DNA of 18,926 nt from Hyphomicrobium_A sp964622715 (GTDB taxonomy: Bacteria; Pseudomonadota; Alphaproteobacteria; Rhizobiales; Hyphomicrobiaceae). Where the stretch lies: assembly GCA_964622715.1 (NCBI GenBank), contig CAZURR010000053.1, positions 1 to 18,926 on the forward strand, in the 5' to 3' direction. Shown piece after piece: positions 14,510 through 18,926 of the stretch. The position numbers were made by a program, and so were the translations under genes. Numbering within the stretch: position 1 is the first letter of the stretch; each line of letters starts with the position of its first letter. A model generated the notes under the pieces. That model worked only from the letters and a program-made list of their open reading frames with translations. It was not told where the DNA came from and did no database searches.

Positions 14510-15283
14510 TTAGTTTATCGCTTGCACCTTAAACTCATTGGCGAAAGGATCAGCGTCCAACGGCTCCGCTTTAGATTCCTGCTTCTGAAGATCAGAGCAG
14601 AGATGAATATTGCCGGCAAGGTATCCTCCAGACGCAACTGTCAGCTTGCCGTACGAAAGGTCTCCGCTGACTTGGCCGGTCGAACGGATATCAAGATGTT
14701 CTTTGACCTGGACCTCTCCCTCTATCGATCCATGCACCTCTACTCGATCTGAATTGACTCGTCCCTTCAAACGGCCGCTAGCGCGGATAATCACAACTTC
14801 TGCAATGACGTTGCCTTCAAGAGCACCCTCGATTTCGACCTGAGAGCAATTGCTGATCTCGCCGACGATGTTGGTCCCTTTGCCAACGACGACAATTCTG
14901 TCACCGATTGCCTCGGCAGGCTGAGACGTTTCNNNNNNNNNNNNNNNNNNNNNNNNNNNNNNNNNNNNNNNNNNNNNNNNNNNNNNNNNNNNNNNNNNNN
15001 NNNNNNNNNNNNNNNNNNNNNNNNNNNNNNNNGGCTGAGACGTTTCAATCTCAGAGAACTGAGATGGCTCGGTCTCTACGGGCTGAGCCGCGCTGGTCTT
15101 TGTGAACTGAGCTTCCTCAATTTCGGCGTTCCGGGGGACTTTCGCATCGGCAGAAGTACCCGCATCGCCCTCCGGCACCGGAGTGAAAAAACACGATTTT
15201 TGTAGAAGAGCCGTTTGCTCGAATTTGAGCTGTTCGCCTCGCGACGTGGCGCCACGATTAGCGAGCGGACCTTTGATAAACAT
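14510..15283 (-). CDS. Bactofilin family protein, interrupted by an assembly gap
   Basis: The C-terminal part, from GDRIVVVGKGTNIVGEIS to SGGYLAGNIHL, is a bactofilin domain: short repeats with a G-x-I/V spacing that fold into a right-handed beta-helix and polymerise into filaments supporting cell shape or envelope proteins. A long N-terminal acidic linker rich in Glu, Thr, Ser and Gln (QFTKTSAAQPVETEPSQFSE) contains ETSQP on both sides of a 100-N gap (14933-15032). The frame happens to stay open across 100 N, but the true gap length is unknown. ATG 15283 has GGAAAGG 7 nt upstream and was preferred; GTG 15310 is in frame and overlaps the stop of an upstream ORF by four bases. The visible linker is longer than in the shortest bactofilins. 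Confidence 0.85.
   Translation of the reverse strand: MFIKGPLANRGATSRGEQLKFEQTALLQKSCFFTPVPEGDAGTSADAKVPRNAEIEEAQFTKTSAAQPVETEPSQFSEIETSQXXXXXXXXXXXXXXXXXXXXXXXXXXXXXXXXXXETSQPAEAIGDRIVVVGKGTNIVGEISNCSQVEIEGALEGNVIAEVVIIRASGRLKGRVNSDRVEVHGSIEGEVQVKEHLDIRSTGQVSGDLSYGKLTVASGGYLAGNIHLCSDLQKQESKAEPLDADPFANEFKVQAIN
14919..15046. repeat. Direct repeat flanking a 100-N assembly gap
   Basis: The 14-mer GGCTGAGACGTTTC occurs at 14919-14932 and again at 15033-15046, immediately on either side of the run of N. A repeat at both edges is the usual sign that the assembler failed in a tandem array, so additional linker copies encoding ETSQP-like units are probably missing or miscounted. Confidence 0.85.
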
Positions 15284-15306
15284 GCGGGAACCTTTCCATA
15301 TCTTAC

Positions 15307-15591
15307 TCACTTGCAGTTCGTTCGGAACGGTTCCGCCGCAACCGTTATCTTGCCCTCCTCGCTGTATTCGACATCACCCCATTTTGCACCGAAGGCTTGC
15401 CAATCCAGCCCACCATCTGGTGAGCGCTTACCGTCCGGATCTGATTTGACCCCTCTCGACCTACTGCGCATCAATGACGGGCGAATGTCGCCGTACACAG
15501 CGGCATTTGGCACCGAACAGATATGCACACTGAGGATAGAAGGTCCCGATCGTGGCAGCATTGAGGTTGATTGTACGCCGTTCAATAACAA
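15307..15591 (-). CDS. Doubtful 94-codon ORF upstream of bactofilin
   Basis: The frame spans most of the 354-nt gap between the metallophosphoesterase gene and bactofilin. It ends in TGA overlapping the bactofilin GTG at 15310 (GTGA), an arrangement typical of coupled genes. The C-terminal half (GGLDWQAFGAKWGDVEYSEE) reads like real protein. Against it, the only starts are TTG 15591 and an ATG ten codons later, neither with a ribosome binding site, and no family is recognised. It could be a remnant gene. A competing 196-codon plus-strand frame (15215-15805) covers the same DNA and looks no better. Confidence 0.25.
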   Translation of the reverse strand: MLLNGVQSTSMLPRSGPSILSVHICSVPNAAVYGDIRPSLMRSRSRGVKSDPDGKRSPDGGLDWQAFGAKWGDVEYSEEGKITVAAEPFRTNCK

Positions 15592-15664
15592 TGACTTATC
15601 GCTCAGTCTTACAACACCGTATCAATTGTTGATTGGCGTGCCTGAGCTAAGATCACCTGCCTTC

Positions 15665-16618
15665 TCAAGCAGCTCCAAATGCAGCCGAGGACGCATCGCC
15701 GCTGAGCATTTTGCGGGCGATCTGCTGCATGGACGTCCCAGTCGGGTCCAGCCCGCGGGTGAGGCATTCCACGCGGACGCTGTCCTGACTTTGCGAGATG
15801 GATAAGAGATTGTAGCGGCCGAGCGGCTCGTGCCTGTGCACCCGGCTCGCGGAAGCTGATGCAATGCCGACAATCGGGATGTGCCCGCGTTTCCACACAA
15901 AATCGATGTTACAGTCGCAATGATTGTGCCCATGCAGAACGAGTTCAGCACCATGTTCGGCCAAAACATGTTCGAGTTGGGCGGCATCGCGCAGTGCTCT
16001 GCGTCGCGGGGCTTGACCGGTAAGCGGCGGGTGATGGATCAGCACGATGCGCATCACGCCCTCGTGAGCAAGCCGGTCGAGGATGCGGGCAAGTGCGGCG
16101 ATCTGCGCTTCGCCGAGATGTCCCGCCGCAACAAACGGCGGCGTTGCCACGGCGGAGTTGAGGCAGACAAGTGCTGCCGGTCCCAAACGGCGCACAAAAG
16201 GAAAACCGTCACGCCCCCCCTCTGCAAACCGCACACCCCACGCGTCGGCGCTCATGTAGTCGGCCCAGCGCGCCACGCCAGGATCGCCGCGCAGAGCCGT
16301 ATAGATGTCATGATTTCCCGGCACGACCGTCACGTTGTTAGACGGGCCGAGGCCTTCGAGCCAGGTCAAAGCAGCTGCGTACTCGGCCGGCAGACCGAGG
16401 TTGATGAGATCACCTGTTACTGCAATGTGGTCGGGCTGGTGCGCTTTTATGTCGGCGACCACGAGATCAAGGCTGGGGCGTTGGTGCACGCGCCGACGGC
16501 TGCGCTGCCAGTTGAGGTAACCCAGCCCCCGCTTGACATTGAGATGACGTAGAGCGAAGCCGCGCACCGGCGAAAGGTGCACGTCCGATAAATGCGCCAG
16601 CGTAATAGTGTTGCTCAT
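15665..16618 (-). CDS. Metallophosphoesterase (calcineurin-like)
   Basis: This 317-residue protein belongs to the calcineurin-like phosphoesterase superfamily, with all metal-site motifs in order: LSDVHLS (Asp12, His14), TGDLIN (Asp70), PGNHD (Asn102, His103, Asp104), IHHPP (His195-196) and HGHNH (229-233). The CpdA-like class III phosphodiesterases share this layout, but the substrate cannot be told from sequence. There is no signal peptide, so it is cytoplasmic. AAAGGA lies only a few bases before ATG 16618. It is divergent from the Nudix gene across about 116 nt, which must hold both promoters. The C-terminal 30 residues (TGTSMQQIARKML) are an added tail. Confidence 0.9.
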   Translation of the reverse strand: MSNTITLAHLSDVHLSPVRGFALRHLNVKRGLGYLNWQRSRRRVHQRPSLDLVVADIKAHQPDHIAVTGDLINLGLPAEYAAALTWLEGLGPSNNVTVVPGNHDIYTALRGDPGVARWADYMSADAWGVRFAEGGRDGFPFVRRLGPAALVCLNSAVATPPFVAAGHLGEAQIAALARILDRLAHEGVMRIVLIHHPPLTGQAPRRRALRDAAQLEHVLAEHGAELVLHGHNHCDCNIDFVWKRGHIPIVGIASASASRVHRHEPLGRYNLLSISQSQDSVRVECLTRGLDPTGTSMQQIARKMLSGDASSAAFGAA

Positions 16619-16734
16619 GGGTCCTTTGGGTCAATTCTTATCGCGCAGACCCTAGCAGGGCCCCGCAGATGGAATGTTTATGCGAAAACGCCTGCAACGC
16701 GGCCAAAAGGTCGCGGCAGACAGAAGGAGATCCC

Positions 16735-17196
16735 TTGGCTCTCAATTCGCTGCTCAACAAAGCCCTGCAGAGGTATTGGCGAATGTCTCGCGGATTGACG
16801 CTCGGTGCGCAAGGGCTCGTCCTCGGCGAGGATGGGGGCATTCTATTGGTCCGGCATACCTATAGGCCCGGCTGGCATTTTCCCGGTGGCGGGGTGGAAC
16901 GCCATGAAACGGCCGAGCAGGCTTTGATACGCGAGTTGAAGGAGGAGGCCGGCGTGATCGTTTCAGGGCCGGTTGAGCTCTTCGGGCTCTATGCAAACTT
17001 TCGCGTCTTTCCCAGCGATCACGTCGCGCTCTTTGTGGTGCGGAGGTGGAAGCAACGGGAGACCCCAGGCCCGAACCACGAAATCGCCGAACTGGCGTTT
17101 TTCAAGCCAGATGCATTACCGACGGAACTCAACATGAGCACGCACCAGCACATCCTTGAATTTCTCGATGGCGCCCCGCGCAGCCATATGTGGTGA
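16735..17196 (+). CDS. Nudix hydrolase
   Basis: This 153-residue protein carries a perfect Nudix box at residues 52-74: Gly52, Glu58, then RELKEEAGV. It therefore hydrolyses a nucleoside diphosphate linked to another moiety. The substrate is unknown, and flanking residues (YRPGWHFPGGG) are of the generic ADP-ribose/NADH-like subgroup. Start: TTG 16735 has AGGAG 5 nt upstream. An ATG at 16669 in the same frame would add 22 Cys-rich, basic residues without a ribosome site and seems less likely. No partner gene is obvious; the next gene is 183 nt downstream with no clear feature between. Confidence 0.9.
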   Translation: MALNSLLNKALQRYWRMSRGLTLGAQGLVLGEDGGILLVRHTYRPGWHFPGGGVERHETAEQALIRELKEEAGVIVSGPVELFGLYANFRVFPSDHVALFVVRRWKQRETPGPNHEIAELAFFKPDALPTELNMSTHQHILEFLDGAPRSHMW

Positions 17197-17379
17197 GAGG
17201 CGTGGACCGCGCGACAGCATTGTGTTAAGTCGGCGCCGCATGATGAAGTGTTTTCGAGATCCGGAGATTGCGCCGCGACAAGGCAGACGCCTCGTTCGCG
17301 CCATTTGCGTTTGATCCACCTACCACGCCGTGCACCTGCTAGCCTGGCTCCGTCTCGAAACCTTCTCGTAGATCCAAAA

Positions 17380-17883
17380 ATGCCATCCGATATCATAAAC
17401 CGACCTGTGACGCCGGACGACGTGCCCCTCATCTCGCAACTGCATGCCAAGGTCTTCGGACCCGGGCGCTTTACGCGTGCGGCATATCGCGTGCGCGAAG
17501 GCACAGCGCCGGTCTCACGCTACTGCCGGGCCGCTTACTCAAACGAGCGCATGATCGCCTCGGTGCGCTTTACACCTGTGACGATCGGCGGCGCCGAGGG
17601 CGCGCTGCTCTTAGGCCCGCTTGCCGTCGATCCGGCGTTTGCGGGCAAGGGATATGCGCAGCAACTCGTACGCGAGGCCCTCGACGACGTGAAGGCTTCA
17701 GGCGTGCCGTTGGTCGTACTTGTCGGCGATGAAACTTACTATGGCCGGTTCGGCTTTGCCCCCTTGGCGCCGGGCCAGATCACGTTTCCAGGCCCGGTGG
17801 GGCCGACGCGCGTGCTTGGGCTTGAACTGGTCCACAGCGCCCTCGCTACTTTTTGTGGCTTGATTGTGGGCAAACGTGTGTGA
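17380..17883 (+). CDS. GNAT family N-acetyltransferase (YhbS-like)
   Basis: This 167-residue acetyltransferase has the acetyl-CoA-binding motif A at about 78-97 (LGPLAVDPAFAGKGYAQQLV), where the usual Arg/Gln at the first pyrophosphate-loop position is Ala88 while Gly91 and Ala93 are kept. LVVLVGDETYYGRFGFAPL (111-129) is typical of the YhbS/COG3153 group. The substrate is unknown. ATG 17380 is chosen because the family N-terminus (INRPVTPDDVPLISQ) begins right after it; the frame is open back to 17248, but the added 44 residues are Arg/Ser/Pro-rich and not protein-like. The ribosome site is weak. Confidence 0.87.
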   Translation: MPSDIINRPVTPDDVPLISQLHAKVFGPGRFTRAAYRVREGTAPVSRYCRAAYSNERMIASVRFTPVTIGGAEGALLLGPLAVDPAFAGKGYAQQLVREALDDVKASGVPLVVLVGDETYYGRFGFAPLAPGQITFPGPVGPTRVLGLELVHSALATFCGLIVGKRV

Positions 17884-17956
17884 TGACGAGAACAAATGCT
17901 CGTCGTAAGTTCATGCAAGAATACCGTATCGAGCAGCACACGCGAGAGGTACCACC

Positions 17957-18481
17957 ATGCGTAGACGGACTTTGCTGACCGGCGGGGGCGCAATCCTCGT
18001 TGCTACCACGCTTGCCCAGACGGAGGGTGCCCGGGCACAGAAAGTGCCGTTCGAGGAGCGGGACAGCGAGTTCATGAATTTCGCCATTGAGGAGGCGAAG
18101 AAAGGGGATCGCCCATTCGGCGCCGTTATCGTGCGCGAGGACAAGGTGCTGGCATTGGGCCGCGATAGCACGAAGCAAAATGGTGATCCAACCGCTCACG
18201 CCGTAATGGTTGCTATCCGTGCATTTCTGGCGGGGCACGAGCCGGAGATCTTCAAGGATACAACGATCTATTCGACAGCAGAACCGTGCGCGATGTCGAT
18301 GGGCGCCATCCTATGGTGCGGCATCCCTCGCCTCGTTTACGCGGCCTCCATTAAAGACCTCTCCAAATTGATTCCGCAGATCGACATATCGGCCGACTAC
18401 GTAGCCGGCCAGGCGAGCTTTGCCGATATCGGGATAACCGGCGGGCTGCTCTCGGGCAATGCGTTGCGGTTGTTCAAGTGA
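17957..18481 (+). CDS. Tat-exported protein of the nucleoside/cytidine deaminase fold, catalytically degenerate
   Basis: This 174-residue protein begins with a twin-arginine signal (MRRRTLLTGGGAILVATTLA, cleavage about residue 27), followed by a domain clearly related to guanine/tRNA-adenosine/CMP-type deaminases: FMNFAIEEAKKGDRPFGAVI, DPTAHAVMVAIRAF and AEPCAMSMGAILWCGIPRLV. Active members need His-Ala-Glu and Pro-Cys-x-x-Cys. Here the first is His81-Ala-Val83 and the second Pro110-Cys111-Ala-Met-Ser114, so the catalytic Glu and one zinc Cys are absent while the other two ligands remain. It is therefore probably not a hydrolytic deaminase. AGAGG lies 7 nt upstream of the ATG. It follows the GNAT gene by 73 nt. 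Confidence 0.85.
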   Translation: MRRRTLLTGGGAILVATTLAQTEGARAQKVPFEERDSEFMNFAIEEAKKGDRPFGAVIVREDKVLALGRDSTKQNGDPTAHAVMVAIRAFLAGHEPEIFKDTTIYSTAEPCAMSMGAILWCGIPRLVYAASIKDLSKLIPQIDISADYVAGQASFADIGITGGLLSGNALRLFK

Positions 18482-18497
18482 GCAAATGGGGATTTGC
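18482..18497. terminator. Small hairpin between convergent genes
   Basis: GCAAAT-GGGG-ATTTGC forms a 6-bp stem directly after the deaminase-like stop codon, ahead of the convergent DUF188 stop. There is no T run, so it is at best a weak bidirectional terminator. Confidence 0.25.
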
Positions 18498-18503
18498 CCC
18501 GGT

Positions 18504-18926
18504 TCAACGGCCGCGGCGAACGTCCTGGATCGCCTGCTCCAGTGCTTGCAGGAAACGCGAGCGATCCCGACGAGTGAAGGAGGGATTGGTGCCGCGCACC
18601 TCCCCTGTCTCCCGCAAGTCTGCCAACAAATCGCGCATGGCCAAGGCCATGCCGATGCCGCTCTCAGCAAACGGCTTTCCCGAAGGGCCAATGACTTTTG
18701 CGCCAGCCTCTAGGCAGCGCGCCGCAAGGGGAATGTCGGCCGTCACCGCGATATCACCGGAGCCGATTTCTTTTGCAATCCAATCGTCGGCCGCGTCCGG
18801 GCCGTCCTCGACAATGACCCGATTGATAAGCGGGCTATCAGCAAGCCGCATCCAAGAATTGGAGACGATGTGAATGGGGAGCCCGTGGCGCTCAGCCACA
18901 CGTATGACCTCGTCTTTGACGGGGCA
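18504..18926 (-). CDS. YaiI/YqxD family protein (DUF188), 5' end beyond window
   Basis: The 140 visible residues begin in frame at the window edge with CPVKDEVIRVAERHGLPIHI, which matches the family N-terminus after its usual M-x-I-x-V-D-A-D-A start; about 9-10 residues are therefore missing. Other conserved blocks are SPLINRVIVEDGPDAADDWI, SGDIAVTADIPLAARCLEAG and the NPSFTRRDRSRFLQALE tail. The fold is PIN/NYN-like with several conserved Asp residues, which suggests a nuclease-type activity, but the function is not established. An apparent GTG start at 18899 is internal. It converges on the deaminase-like gene. Confidence 0.92.
   Translation of the reverse strand, partial: CPVKDEVIRVAERHGLPIHIVSNSWMRLADSPLINRVIVEDGPDAADDWIAKEIGSGDIAVTADIPLAARCLEAGAKVIGPSGKPFAESGIGMALAMRDLLADLRETGEVRGTNPSFTRRDRSRFLQALEQAIQDVRRGR

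Noticed and set aside
15215..15805. A 196-codon plus-strand frame across the bactofilin start and metallophosphoesterase end
   Set aside because: It overlaps two well-supported minus-strand genes and shows no recognisable domain.
1..18926. CRISPR arrays, prophage, transposons, defence islands
   Set aside because: No regularly spaced repeats, integrase, transposase or known defence genes were seen; the only repeat array is the short linker repeat at the assembly gap.

Overview
This window looks like chromosome from an alphaproteobacterium, probably Hyphomicrobiales (Rhizobiales). The grounds are the GC-rich, tightly packed genes, frequent GTG/TTG starts, the RlpA, bactofilin and XRE protein types, and a cobalamin riboswitch with a TonB-dependent uptake locus. 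No rRNA, tRNA, CRISPR array, transposase or phage gene was seen. There is one 100-N assembly gap (14933-15032), and the last gene runs off the right edge.

Layout. 1-3104: a small exported or membrane-anchored protein of unknown function, a CorA-type Mg2+/Co2+ channel, and a tail-to-tail chromate transporter (chrA). 3105-4497: an RlpA-like envelope protein, a strong bidirectional terminator, and on the opposite strand an overlooked 40-residue single-span membrane protein. 4498-5268: an XRE-type regulator whose stop codon abuts that of modC. 5269-14330, all on the minus strand: a cobalamin riboswitch, a BtuB-like TonB-dependent receptor, a BtuF/BtuC/BtuD-like ABC importer, a patatin-like phospholipase, then modA-modB-modC for molybdate. 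All gaps in this series are 28 nt or less and several genes overlap, so the eight genes could form one transcription unit under B12 control, with a possible second control point at modA. 14510-16618: a bactofilin interrupted by the gap, a doubtful 94-codon ORF, and a metallophosphoesterase. 16735-18926: a Nudix hydrolase, a GNAT acetyltransferase, a Tat-exported protein of the nucleoside deaminase fold that lacks key catalytic residues, and a partial YaiI/YqxD (DUF188) gene.

Working together: the minus-strand block is a cofactor and metal uptake module. Cobalamin crosses the outer membrane through BtuB and the inner membrane through BtuFCD, and molybdate enters through ModABC. CorA and ChrA add cation and chromate transport, so about half of the window handles inorganic ions or metal cofactors. 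The items most worth a second look are the catalytically degenerate exported deaminase, the possible coupling of modABC to a B12 riboswitch, the 40-residue protein, and the repeat-flanked gap in the bactofilin.
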